Below are positions 35,130-44,495 of a stretch of 64,000 nucleotides of DNA, piece by piece. Both the position numbers and the translations under genes were made by a program. This DNA comes from GCA-2708415 sp964353185 (GTDB taxonomy: Bacteria; Pseudomonadota; Alphaproteobacteria; Micavibrionales; Micavibrionaceae): positions 69,720-133,719 of the forward strand of contig CAYGUV010000004.1 of NCBI GenBank assembly GCA_964353185.1, in the 5' to 3' direction. Each line of letters starts with the position of its first letter. Position 1 is the stretch's first letter. The notes beneath the pieces were generated by a model, which saw nothing but the letters and a program-made list of their open reading frames with translations, was not told the origin of the DNA and did not search any database.

Positions 35130-36146
35130 TTATTTTTGAAACAAATCATCTAATGATATTTCAAAAGAAACTTTTTCCCTGTTTAGAAAATCTTTCATAG
35201 GCTTCATAATGGGATGCTCAATATCGTTTAATATATATTTCTGCAACCTCGGGATATGGCAGATGTAATCACTTAGCCCTCGCTCAATATTATATTTGGT
35301 AAATTGACCAATGACCTTCGCGTGAAAGAAAAACGATAATATTGCATACCACTGTTCAAACGCTTCTTTTTCCTCTTCGTTCATGTCATGACAATAAATT
35401 GCTTTCATCTCTTCTTTAATCTTTGAATCAACACTCACACGCGCATCTTCCAATAAATTAACCAAATCATAAGGCTGCTCAATCCAAAGAGCGTCCTGAA
35501 AATCAATAACCCCAATATTATTTTCTAACTGTTCATTCCACATTAAATTTTCAAGGTGATAATCTGCATGCGCCATAATTTTGGGGCAATGCTTTGCTTT
35601 GCTCATAATTTGAGAAAATATCTCATTGAACTCATCTAAGTTACTCTTTTGATACGGTATTTTTGATGCTGCAGGTAGATAATTTTGAGTAAAAAAATCT
35701 AATTTCATCCGTGGAATAGAATTCTCCAAAGTAACCAATTCCAACGTATTCTCAACCGCCTTATCGCGTAAAATCAAAAGCGTTTCTGTCGCCGCTTTAT
35801 AAAGAGGTTTCTTATCATCTCCCAATCTAAGGCGATCGCCAAAACTCTGGTCTCCAAAATCTTCAATAACGGCATAGCCAGTCCTAAGGTCATAATGATA
35901 TATCTCAGGAACCTTTATTCCAATATCTGATAAATAATGATCAATTTTAACGTAATCTTTTAGCCCAGATTCTAAACCACCACGGCTCATGTCCATTAAA
36001 TATGCTGTTTTACCTTCTAAATCTAAGCGAAAATATTGGCGAAGCCCAGTATCAGCGCCCATTTGCGTAATGTTAGCGTGTTGCCATACTGTTCCTGCTA
36101 GAAAATCAGAAAAATCACATGGCTCGGACTTTAAATTATTTTTCAT
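35130..36146 (-). CDS. APH-family phosphotransferase, AmgK-like sugar kinase
   Basis: A 338-residue kinase-fold protein. The Brenner-type catalytic loop is MAHADYHLENLMWN and the metal segment is GVIDFQDALWIEQPYDLVNLLEDAR, which matches AmgK, the anomeric N-acetylmuramate/N-acetylglucosamine kinase of the cell-wall recycling pathway. An N-terminal lobe contains GLRQYFRLDLEGKTAYLMDM. AmgK is usually next to murU or tsaE; here neither is beside it, the neighbours being an aminotransferase and an unknown gene. The kinase assignment is good, the sugar specificity is inferred. Confidence 0.82.
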   Translation of the reverse strand: MKNNLKSEPCDFSDFLAGTVWQHANITQMGADTGLRQYFRLDLEGKTAYLMDMSRGGLESGLKDYVKIDHYLSDIGIKVPEIYHYDLRTGYAVIEDFGDQSFGDRLRLGDDKKPLYKAATETLLILRDKAVENTLELVTLENSIPRMKLDFFTQNYLPAASKIPYQKSNLDEFNEIFSQIMSKAKHCPKIMAHADYHLENLMWNEQLENNIGVIDFQDALWIEQPYDLVNLLEDARVSVDSKIKEEMKAIYCHDMNEEEKEAFEQWYAILSFFFHAKVIGQFTKYNIERGLSDYICHIPRLQKYILNDIEHPIMKPMKDFLNREKVSFEISLDDLFQK

Positions 36147-36156
36147 TATATTTGCT

Positions 36157-36642
36157 TTAATCGCTTGATGATTTTTTAATCATCGCATGAATGGCGTCAA
36201 TGTGGTTTTGTGACACACCTTGCTTGCGGCGCGGCTGATTATAACTTTCTTGACCAAATTCTGGTGTTTTACCGCCTGCGATTGTTTTTAAAATATCCAT
36301 GCCAAATGATTCTTTTTTCTTTGGCTTGGCAGGCTCTGCTTTTGGTGCAGAATGATTGGTGCGTCCTGTGGCGTTATATCCCGTATTTGACGCACGCGTG
36401 GCCCGCAATGTGTCATCAGAAACGGGCGCTTCTTGTGCCACTGGCTCTGGCTGTGTCTTACCACTTTCAACGCGGCCAATGGCATGCGCTGTTATGCCAA
36501 CCATGTGCGGCTTTACCAACGTTCTTAAAAGCTTTGGGTCATCCATTGCCCACGCAATTACCTGTTGGCGTACACGTGTTGGGTTATTGCGATGTAAATG
36601 CATCGCTTCCTTGATTTTCTTTTCAACATAATCCCAAGCCAT
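36157..36642 (-). CDS. Hypothetical protein, 161 aa
   Basis: Not recognised. I start it at the ATG at 36642, which has AGGAG eight bases before it. The N-terminal half is helical and charged (AWDYVEKKIKEAMHLHRNNP, TRVRQQVIAWAMDDPKLL), followed by a conserved-looking KPHMVGITAHAIGRVESG. The middle is low-complexity (Pro/Thr/Asn/Ala, NHSAPKAEPAKPKKKE) and the C-terminus has SQNHIDAIHAMIKKSS. It lies 10 bases before the AmgK-like gene in the same direction. Charge and disorder suggest a small adaptor or nucleic acid-binding protein; inference only. Confidence 0.65.
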   Translation of the reverse strand: MAWDYVEKKIKEAMHLHRNNPTRVRQQVIAWAMDDPKLLRTLVKPHMVGITAHAIGRVESGKTQPEPVAQEAPVSDDTLRATRASNTGYNATGRTNHSAPKAEPAKPKKKESFGMDILKTIAGGKTPEFGQESYNQPRRKQGVSQNHIDAIHAMIKKSSSD

Positions 36643-36795
36643 CAATAATACTCCTTACAAATTGATCTGCGCCAAACTAAGTGTCGCATCGTTATGGACA
36701 TATTATATCAAATATGTCGCATTTTCCCTACTCTCAATCCCAAAAACCCACAATCTGTTCATTTTGCCCATTTTGGTATATATTAACCGTACTGT

Positions 36796-36838
36796 CCGAA
36801 CAAAATTCGGCACCGCTTTACGGGAGACATCGTAAAGC
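36796..36838. other. Two tandem hairpins in a 328-base non-coding gap
   Basis: Between the unknown gene and mfd no ORF is convincing. The gap carries ccgaa (36796-36800) / ttcgg (36806-36810), a 5-bp stem, and directly after it gctttacg (36815-36822) / cgtaaagc (36831-36838), a perfect 8-bp stem with an 8-base loop. A smaller ggaa/ttcc dyad follows. No T-run follows, so it is not a simple terminator; a small RNA or a leader is possible. Confidence 0.4.
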
Positions 36839-36970
36839 ATCAAGGAAATAACTTCCATATTATTTACATAAAATAAATATATACCCCCACCCCTCCATTT
36901 TCGACAAACGAACTGAAGGAATCGATATTTAACAATTAAAACAATGCTTTATAAGTAGTATTTTTAAAGA

Positions 36971-39900
36971 TTAAAGCCTTGAAATCTCCGTCATCAGGCT
37001 TCTTACCCCTTTGACGCGATCTGCGGCGGTTTCCCATGGGCGCGTAATCACAATTTTTTGATCATGCGGACGTAACTTAATTGCGCCGCGTTTGCTATCA
37101 ATCCAATGCATGATTTTTTGTGGGTTTTTCGGTGTATCTTTATGGAATCCGATGACCGCCCCTTTTGGCCCGGCATCAACACGGTCAACATTTGCGGCAC
37201 GGCAAAGCTGTTTAATCGCCATAATATCCAACAAATTTTCAACCTCTTTCGGGATATCGCCAAAACGGTCAATTAATTCTGCGGCAAACGCCTCAATAGA
37301 TTCGGGTCCTTCCAAATCAGATAGGCGGCGATAAAGGCTCATCCGCACGCTTAAATCTGCGACATATGTTTCGGGGATAAGAACCGATGTTCCAATATTA
37401 ATATTGGGTGACCAACGCTCTTCGGTTAAATCTTCTTCGCTAAGATCAACGCCTGCTTTGGCCGCGGCAACGGCTTCTTCCAACATTTGTTGATACAGCT
37501 CCACCCCAATCTCGCGGATGTGACCAGATTGTTCCTCGCCCAATAAATTACCGGCGCCACGGATGTCCATGTCATGTGATGCTAATTGGAAACCTGCGCC
37601 CAATGTATCAAGCGTTTCAATCACCTCAAGACGTTTTTGCCCTTGCAGCGTTAGTTTCTTTTTCGGATCATGCGTCAGATACGCATAGGCACGCACCTTA
37701 GATCGTCCAATACGCCCGCGAATTTGGTAAAGCTGCGCCAGGCCAAACATATCGGCGCGATGGACAATCATGGTGTTGGCGCGCGGAATATCAATACCAC
37801 TTTCAATGATATTGGTCGCAAGCAAGACATCATATTGACCATCATAAAAAGCCGCCATTTTATCTTCCAGCTCCGTTGACGTCATCTGACCATGCGCGCT
37901 TACGGTTTTAAGTTCTGGTACAATTTCCGCAAGCTGTTCTTTCACTTCTTTAAGGTCACTAACACGTGGGCAAACATAAAAGCTTTGCCCGCCGCGGTAA
38001 TGTTCACGCATTAACGCTTCACGAATGACCAGCGCATCAAACGGTAAAACAAAAGTCCGAATAGCTAAACGATCAACGGGCGGTGTTGTTATCAAGCTCA
38101 TTTCTTTCACGCCGCTCAAACTCATTTGTAGCGTTCGGGGAATTGGCGTGGCGGAAAGCGTTAGAATATGAACATCCTGACGAAGCTCTTTCATACGTTC
38201 TTTTTGTTTCACACCAAAACGTTGTTCTTCATCAACAATAACCAAACCAAGATGCGCAAATTTTACATCTTTGGCAAATATCGCATGGGTGCCGATAACG
38301 ATATTTACTTCACCGTTCGCCATACCATCTTTGGTTTGTTTAATTTCCTTGGCTGTTGCCATACGCGAAAGCTGTCCAACGCGTAAACCAGTTCCCTGAA
38401 AACGCGCAAGAAATCCTGCATAATGTTGGCGCGCCAACAAAGTCGTAGGCACAATCACCGCAACTTGTGCCCCAGACATCGCGGCGACATAGGCGGCGCG
38501 GATCGCGACTTCGGTTTTACCAAACCCAACATCACCGCAGACAAGCCTATCCATCGGGTGATCACCAGCAAGATCGCCAATGACATCGGTAATCGACCTT
38601 TGTTGATCTTCGGTTTCTTGATACGGAAATTTTGCAGCAAATTTATTATATTGGTCTGTATCAATTGTCAGTTTTTCTGCTGTTCGCAAAATACGCGCAG
38701 CGGCAATTTTCATCAATTGATCCGCCATTTTCATCAGATCTTTTTTAACGCGCGCCTTACGTAATTGCCAATTTGCACCACCCATTTTATCAAGGCGTGT
38801 TGTCCCCTCATCCGACCCAAATCGTGACAGCACTTCGATATTCTCAACAGGGACAAAAAGCTTATCATCATCCGCATAAACGATTTTAAGACAATCATGC
38901 GCATTTCCCAACGCGGATAATGTTTCAAGGCCCTCAAATCGTCCAATCCCATGGTCAACGTGAACAACCAAATCACCAACATCAAGGGAGGATACTTCGG
39001 TCAGAAAATTATCAGCTTTTTTACGTTTTTTATGTTTACGCGCAAGACGATCACCAAAAATATCTTGCTCGCTCAAAACTGTAATATCGTCAGCAGAAAA
39101 CCCATTTTCAAGGGCAAGTATGGCAACGCCAAGCTCGTGCTTTTTCACCTTCATAAGGTCTTCGCGTGTGTGACAATTTTTTATTCGCTGAATACCCGCT
39201 TCTTTAAGCATTAGTTTTAAACGCTCGCGAGAGCCTTCGCTGTATGTTGCTATCAAGGTTTTCTTATTAGCCTCTTGTTCAGAAACTAAGAAACTGCGCA
39301 CTTCATCAATTACATTTGAACTAGCGTCAGCACGAACATCGGAAAAATCACGGGACTTTTTTGCCGCCCCATATAAAGAATCATCATTGGGAGATTTAAA
39401 AGATGAAAATTGCACTGCATTATGAATAAACGCATTGAATTCGTCTTCGCCCAGATATAAACGTGAGGCGGGCATAGGGTTGTAAATGACGTTAGTCATA
39501 CTCACGTCTTCGCCTTTGCCTTTTTTACGATTTTTTGCAGCTTGTTGAAGGCTTAATCTTGCCTGATAGAAATCAGCAATATGGTTCAAACGTTCTGAAA
39601 CTGAATTTAAGGCATTCGCATCCATATATATGTGCCGCGCAGGTATATAATCAAAAAGCGTTTCTAATTTTTCATTAAAAAAGAATGGCAACCAATGATC
39701 CATGCCATTATAACGGCGCCCTTCATTAATGGCACTATAGAGCGGGTCATCATCACGTACCATACCAAATGTCTCACGATAGTTTTGTTTAAAACGCGAA
39801 ATAGTTTCATCATCTAAGAAAAATTCAGTGACGGGTTTCAAAACAAAATTATCACGTGATTTTAAAGTCCGCTGTGTGTCGCTATCGAAATCTTTTATGG

Positions 39901-40510
39901 TTTCTATTTCATCGCCAAATAAATCAATCCGCACAGGGTTTTCGTAAGATGGGGGAAACACATCAATAATACCGCCTCGAATGGCATACTCCCCCGCTTC
40001 GCGCACGGTTTCGGTTCTTATGTACCCGTTATAGGTAAAAAAGTTTTGAAGTTTATCAATATCAAGAGTGCCGCCTTTATTGGCAATAAAACTGGCGTTA
40101 TCAAGAGCGGATTTTGGGGTAACACGTTGAAGCGCTGCGTTCACAGTTGTCAGGAACACACGCGGAAAATATTTATTATCCGCCTGCCAAGCCATGAGGT
40201 CCGTCAGCGCGCTCACCCTTTTAGAAACAATATCACTACTGGGGGAAACACGATCATAGGGAAGGCAATCCCAAGCGGGGCATTCAATGACTTGGACGTC
40301 AGGAGCAAAAAAAGCGAGTAAGTCTTTTAAAGTTTCTAATCGTCCATCATCAAGGGCAATATGAAAGATGATCTCTTGATTTTTTGAGGCTTCTCGGGCT
40401 TTCTCGGCCAAAATACGCGCATCTTGCCCCTCTGGCGCACCAAAATAGGTTTGAACCGAAGTATTTATTACTGGTTCAGTCGATACAGGCTTAGCGTTTT
40501 GAAGTGTCAT
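36971..40510 (-). CDS. mfd: Transcription-repair coupling factor Mfd
   Basis: An 1179-residue ATP-dependent translocase that removes RNA polymerase stalled at DNA lesions and recruits UvrA. Order: UvrB-like N-terminal modules (SETVREAGEYAIRGGIIDVF near 180-205), RNA polymerase-interacting domain (DLVVHVDHGIGRFEGLETL, about 500), and the two RecA-like motor domains with Walker A GDVGFGKTEVAIRAA, DEEQRFGV, TLSATPIPRTLQMSLSGVKE, and QIRGRIGRSKVRAYAYLT. C-terminal TRCF domain (about 1020-1150). Its 5' end overlaps sdhE by 20 bases. Confidence 0.97.
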   Translation of the reverse strand: MTLQNAKPVSTEPVINTSVQTYFGAPEGQDARILAEKAREASKNQEIIFHIALDDGRLETLKDLLAFFAPDVQVIECPAWDCLPYDRVSPSSDIVSKRVSALTDLMAWQADNKYFPRVFLTTVNAALQRVTPKSALDNASFIANKGGTLDIDKLQNFFTYNGYIRTETVREAGEYAIRGGIIDVFPPSYENPVRIDLFGDEIETIKDFDSDTQRTLKSRDNFVLKPVTEFFLDDETISRFKQNYRETFGMVRDDDPLYSAINEGRRYNGMDHWLPFFFNEKLETLFDYIPARHIYMDANALNSVSERLNHIADFYQARLSLQQAAKNRKKGKGEDVSMTNVIYNPMPASRLYLGEDEFNAFIHNAVQFSSFKSPNDDSLYGAAKKSRDFSDVRADASSNVIDEVRSFLVSEQEANKKTLIATYSEGSRERLKLMLKEAGIQRIKNCHTREDLMKVKKHELGVAILALENGFSADDITVLSEQDIFGDRLARKHKKRKKADNFLTEVSSLDVGDLVVHVDHGIGRFEGLETLSALGNAHDCLKIVYADDDKLFVPVENIEVLSRFGSDEGTTRLDKMGGANWQLRKARVKKDLMKMADQLMKIAAARILRTAEKLTIDTDQYNKFAAKFPYQETEDQQRSITDVIGDLAGDHPMDRLVCGDVGFGKTEVAIRAAYVAAMSGAQVAVIVPTTLLARQHYAGFLARFQGTGLRVGQLSRMATAKEIKQTKDGMANGEVNIVIGTHAIFAKDVKFAHLGLVIVDEEQRFGVKQKERMKELRQDVHILTLSATPIPRTLQMSLSGVKEMSLITTPPVDRLAIRTFVLPFDALVIREALMREHYRGGQSFYVCPRVSDLKEVKEQLAEIVPELKTVSAHGQMTSTELEDKMAAFYDGQYDVLLATNIIESGIDIPRANTMIVHRADMFGLAQLYQIRGRIGRSKVRAYAYLTHDPKKKLTLQGQKRLEVIETLDTLGAGFQLASHDMDIRGAGNLLGEEQSGHIREIGVELYQQMLEEAVAAAKAGVDLSEEDLTEERWSPNINIGTSVLIPETYVADLSVRMSLYRRLSDLEGPESIEAFAAELIDRFGDIPKEVENLLDIMAIKQLCRAANVDRVDAGPKGAVIGFHKDTPKNPQKIMHWIDSKRGAIKLRPHDQKIVITRPWETAADRVKGVRSLMTEISRL

Positions 40511-40766
40511 GGCTCAACAGCATTGTTAAAACATCTGAATGTGCATTCGCAGGCGGTTCGGCCCTATTACATATCCAATCATAGATATCAGGGTCTGGAA
40601 TAGATAAAATCTCGTCATAAGTGTCCAGTTGTTCTGAGGTAAATGCCAATACATGTTTATCCGCAAAACTACCCATAATAATATCCATTTCACGGGTACC
40701 ACGGTGCCATGAGCGGAAAATCAGCCTCTTGCGTTTTTTATCGATGGTTTCTATAGTCATAGCCAC
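40491..40766 (-). CDS. sdhE: Succinate dehydrogenase assembly factor SdhE (FAD assembly factor)
   Basis: A 91-residue SdhE/SDH5 protein that promotes covalent FAD attachment to SdhA. The signature RGxxE reads RGTRE at residues 22-26 within RSWHRGTREMDIIMGSFADK, and the C-terminal DIYDWICNRAEPP matches the family (DLxxWL). The protein precedes mfd and overlaps its start by 20 bases, so the two are translationally linked; recG follows on the opposite strand. The sdhE-mfd pairing is well known in alphaproteobacteria. Confidence 0.92.
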   Translation of the reverse strand: MAMTIETIDKKRKRLIFRSWHRGTREMDIIMGSFADKHVLAFTSEQLDTYDEILSIPDPDIYDWICNRAEPPANAHSDVLTMLLSHDTSKR

Positions 40767-40790
40767 TGTTATAGAAAGAGTGGGAATAGA

Positions 40791-41354
40791 ATGAAAGAGA
40801 TTTTAAAAGAAAATTTTGCTTTAATTGCAGTTATCCTTATGCCTATCGTATTGGGGACTATTTTCTACATTTCCGTCTCTATCCAAAAATCGCAATTTGA
40901 GCCGCCAAATTATAAATTAGTATTCACAGATTTGGCGACACAAAATAGCAGTCTTCCCTATCAGCTTATCGTAAAAGACCAAAAACTTTACGCGTCTTAT
41001 ACCCCTAGAGAGAAAAATCAATATTATCGCATCCCTAATCTATATATTTACGACGCACAAACCGATAGTTCAGAAAGAGTGAATTTACCCAAGGTTGACG
41101 ATAAAACAAAAGGCTTTGAAGTCATCGTTGATCAATTAAAAAACGAAGTGATTATCGATAAACAAACAAGTCCTGATGGATATATAATCGAAAGAACACA
41201 TTATAATAGAGGATTGATGAATGAGTTATTCTCAGCCGGTTCCCGAAATAGGAATAATCATATCTTAACAAAAGATGGTAATTACACCAACATCCCAAAC
41301 TCTAACCATTACAATATCAACATAATTGGTTGGATTTCGAATGAGCCAGAATAA
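40791..41354 (+). CDS. Membrane-anchored hypothetical protein, 187 aa
   Basis: Not recognised. One N-terminal membrane segment (about residues 10-31, FALIAVILMPIVLGTIFYI) followed by a soluble domain of beta-type sequence (YKLVFTDLATQNSSLPYQLI, LYASYTPREKNQYYRIPNLY, FEVIVDQLKNEVIIDKQTS). The polypeptide is extracytoplasmic by topology. It overlaps the following DUF2157-like gene by one base (TAATG), so the two are coupled and probably act together, as DUF2157 proteins often have a GDYXXLXY-type partner. Confidence 0.75.
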   Translation: MKEILKENFALIAVILMPIVLGTIFYISVSIQKSQFEPPNYKLVFTDLATQNSSLPYQLIVKDQKLYASYTPREKNQYYRIPNLYIYDAQTDSSERVNLPKVDDKTKGFEVIVDQLKNEVIIDKQTSPDGYIIERTHYNRGLMNELFSAGSRNRNNHILTKDGNYTNIPNSNHYNINIIGWISNEPE

Positions 41355-42295
41355 TGAGCATTCAAAATAAACAACAAGCCATTTCATATATTACTGATTT
41401 AATGGATCAGTATGATATCAATTTTTCTGAATTAAAGAATGCGTCACCATGTTCGCCATCAAATGAAAAATCAAGAAATGTAAACTGGCTTACTTATATT
41501 ATGGGGTATTTGGGCGCCGCCTTTATTTTTTCTGGTCTTGTGATGTTTACCGCAATGATTTGGGATGATCTTAATAGTTTTAGCCGCGTGTTTATTACCT
41601 ATGGATCTGGATTAACGGCTCTTATCTTAGGTATCATTACGCTTAAAGATGGAAAATTTATTCAAGCTGCCACCCCGCTATTTTTAATGTCTGCAGCGTT
41701 ATTGCCAACAGGTATGTTTGTATTTTTAGCAGAATATGGGCGCGGCGGTGATGCACAATTAGCAAGCATTATCATTTTTTCAATATTAGCCATTCAATAT
41801 TTCACAACCTTTAAAAAATTTAGTCAGACTAGTTTGTTGTTTTTTGCAGCGCTATTTTGGTTTAATACTGTTGGATTAGCTTTAGACTATATTAGTATGC
41901 CCGGTGAATTGATTGGCATCATTATAGGATTTTCAGTTTTGGTTTTTGGCTGGTACGTTGATAAAACACCCTATAACGCTATTGCGCCATTTAACTATTT
42001 TGTCGGTGGTTTTATCTTATCTATCTCTGCCTTTGAGCTTTGTGATGAGTATCTAACCGACTTATTATACTTACCCGTTGTCATATCCATGATCATAGCA
42101 AGCGTGATGTTAAAAAGCCGTGCCCTTTTGATTGTATCGACCATCTCGTTACTAGGGTATTTGGGGTATTTTACTGAACAATATTTTGCCAATGTTACAG
42201 GGTGGCCGCTTGCGTTAATGTGTATGGGTGTTTTGATGATTGTCATTAGTGCCTATGCGGTAAAGCTTGGCAAAAAAATATCGTATAATCATTAA
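41354..42295 (+). CDS. DUF2157-like polytopic membrane protein
   Basis: A 313-residue integral membrane protein with about nine hydrophobic segments, starting after a cytoplasmic N-terminus of about 50 residues. Motif YIMGYLGAAFIFSGLVMFTA, then FITYGSGLTALILGIITL, FLMSAALLPTGMFVFLAEYG and AVKLGKKI match the DUF2157 layout. Function unknown. It is coupled to the preceding gene by a one-base overlap and its stop abuts the recG ATG. Confidence 0.8.
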   Translation: MSIQNKQQAISYITDLMDQYDINFSELKNASPCSPSNEKSRNVNWLTYIMGYLGAAFIFSGLVMFTAMIWDDLNSFSRVFITYGSGLTALILGIITLKDGKFIQAATPLFLMSAALLPTGMFVFLAEYGRGGDAQLASIIIFSILAIQYFTTFKKFSQTSLLFFAALFWFNTVGLALDYISMPGELIGIIIGFSVLVFGWYVDKTPYNAIAPFNYFVGGFILSISAFELCDEYLTDLLYLPVVISMIIASVMLKSRALLIVSTISLLGYLGYFTEQYFANVTGWPLALMCMGVLMIVISAYAVKLGKKISYNH

Positions 42296-44377
42296 ATGGT
42301 ACGTCCATTCGAATTAGATAGCCTGTTTCGTGCAATCACCGTTTTACCAGGGATTGGTCCTAAATCTGCGCAATATTTTGAAAAGCTTACAGGGGGCAAA
42401 GTTTTAGACGTCCTGTTTCATAAACCTGTCGATTTTGTAGATAGACGGTTTAGTCCGGTTTTAAAAGATGCGCCTGATGGTAAAATCTGCACCCTTGAGA
42501 TACGCATAGAAAAATACAGCTTTGCGCCCCGTCGCGGCTTGCCTAGCCGTGTTAAAGCATCGGATAGCACAGGGCAAATAGATTTAGTCTTTTTTAATGC
42601 CAATAAGGATTGGATAACCAAACAATTACCACTCGGTGAAACACGCATTATTAGTGGCAAGGTTGAGCATTACCAAGGGCAAATACAAATGGTGCACCCT
42701 GATGCCATCGTTAAAACAGAAGAACGCAGCAGCGTAGAAACGATTGAGCCGATTTACCCCCTTACCGCAGGCATAACAAATAAAACAATGCGCAAGGCGG
42801 TAGAAGGTGCATTAAAATTTGCGCCTGATCTTAATGAATGGTTGGACATTCCATACAAAGAAAAAAATAAATTGCCTAATTGGCGTGACGCTATTCACAC
42901 CCTCCATCATTTTGAAAATGAAAGTGCGTTAGACCCCCATCATCCTGCACGCGTGCGATTGGCGTATGATGAATTATTGGCAAACCAATTATCACTCGCA
43001 CTTGTGCGTCTCCATCAGCGTAAGCAAAATGGACGATCATGGAATGTCCAAAACGCCTACCGTCAAAAAATATTGGATATACTTCCTTTTGAGTTAACAG
43101 GTGCGCAAAAACGGGCCCTTGATGATATTGATAGCGACATGGCGGAGCCTTTGCGCATGTTACGCCTTGTCCAAGGGGATGTTGGCAGCGGTAAAACTAT
43201 TGTTGCCGCACTTGCGATGATGAACGTCATTGAGGGCGGCGCCCAAGCGGCCATCATGGCGCCAACCGAAATTTTGGCGCGCCAACATGAAGAAAGCTTT
43301 AAAGAATGGCTTGATGCCGCCGGCGTAAATTATGTGACCTTAACAGGACGAAACAAAAGCAAAGAGCGCCGCGAAATTTTAGAGAAAATCAAAAATGGTG
43401 AGGCACAAGTCATTATAGGCACGCACGCCCTATTCCAAGAAACTGTTGAATTTCATAACTTAGGATTAGCGGTTATTGATGAACAACATCGTTTTGGCGT
43501 ACATCAACGCCTAAACCTATCGCAAAAAAATAAGGGTGTTGATGTGTTGGTTATGACGGCTACCCCTATCCCCCGTACACTCACCTTGACGGCGTATGGC
43601 GATATGGAAGTATCACGTATTGATGAAAAACCACCAGGGCGCCAACCTGTTGATACGCGCTTACTGCCTGTTGAAAAAATTGATGACATGGTTGAAGCCG
43701 CAGGAAAACAAATAAAAGAAGGCGCGCAGATTTATTGGGTTTGCCCCTTGGTTGAAGATAGCGAAGTCCTTGACCTGCAAGCAGCAGAAGCGCGTTATGA
43801 TATTTTGCATGAGCGCTTTGGTGACATTATTGGTTTGGTTCATGGCCGTATGAAGCCTTCCGAAAAAGACGAGGTCATGCAAAGATTTGCGAATAATGAA
43901 TTAAAGATATTAGTGGCCACAACCGTTATAGAAGTGGGCGTAAATGTGACCAATGCAACCATCATGGTGATTGAACATGCAGAACGCTTTGGCTTATCCC
44001 AACTTCACCAATTACGGGGCCGTGTGGGGCGCGGATCTGGCAAATCATTTTGTTTTTTGGTTTACGCAAAACTTACCGAAACAGGGAAAGAACGACTTCG
44101 TATTATGCGCGAAACAGAGGACGGATTTATCATTGCCGAAAAAGATTTAGAATTACGCGGCGGCGGAGAAATTTTAGGCACCCGCCAAAGTGGAGAAGCC
44201 AATTTCCGCCTAGCAGACCTAAGCAAGCATGCCGACCTTTTGGTTGCCGCGCGTGACGACACCAAACTTATCCTACATAATGATGAAAATTTAGAGAGCG
44301 AACGCGGGCAAGCCCTAAAGACTCTTTTATATCTGTTTGAGCAAGATCAAGCGATTGCAAGATTAAGAGCGGGATAG
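42296..44377 (+). CDS. recG: ATP-dependent DNA helicase RecG
   Basis: A 693-residue branch-migration helicase acting on stalled forks and Holliday junctions. N-terminal wedge domain with ITVLPGIGPKSAQYFEKLTG and SRVKASDSTGQIDLVFFNAN; helicase domain with Walker A VQGDVGSGKTIVAALAMMN, DEQHRFGV (DEQH box), VLVMTATPIPRTLTLTAYGD; C-terminal QLHQLRGRVGRGSGKSFCFL. Length is normal. Starts directly at the stop of the DUF2157-like gene. sdhE-mfd are on the opposite strand. Confidence 0.97.
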   Translation: MVRPFELDSLFRAITVLPGIGPKSAQYFEKLTGGKVLDVLFHKPVDFVDRRFSPVLKDAPDGKICTLEIRIEKYSFAPRRGLPSRVKASDSTGQIDLVFFNANKDWITKQLPLGETRIISGKVEHYQGQIQMVHPDAIVKTEERSSVETIEPIYPLTAGITNKTMRKAVEGALKFAPDLNEWLDIPYKEKNKLPNWRDAIHTLHHFENESALDPHHPARVRLAYDELLANQLSLALVRLHQRKQNGRSWNVQNAYRQKILDILPFELTGAQKRALDDIDSDMAEPLRMLRLVQGDVGSGKTIVAALAMMNVIEGGAQAAIMAPTEILARQHEESFKEWLDAAGVNYVTLTGRNKSKERREILEKIKNGEAQVIIGTHALFQETVEFHNLGLAVIDEQHRFGVHQRLNLSQKNKGVDVLVMTATPIPRTLTLTAYGDMEVSRIDEKPPGRQPVDTRLLPVEKIDDMVEAAGKQIKEGAQIYWVCPLVEDSEVLDLQAAEARYDILHERFGDIIGLVHGRMKPSEKDEVMQRFANNELKILVATTVIEVGVNVTNATIMVIEHAERFGLSQLHQLRGRVGRGSGKSFCFLVYAKLTETGKERLRIMRETEDGFIIAEKDLELRGGGEILGTRQSGEANFRLADLSKHADLLVAARDDTKLILHNDENLESERGQALKTLLYLFEQDQAIARLRAG

Positions 44378-44495
44378 ATAAGCCATTGTAATAAAACGAT
44401 AAATTAAAATAAGCTTTTCAACCATTTAAATATTATGTTAAGGTCTTCACTTTATAATACATTATGTAATAATATGGATACTTACGAGAATTTAA

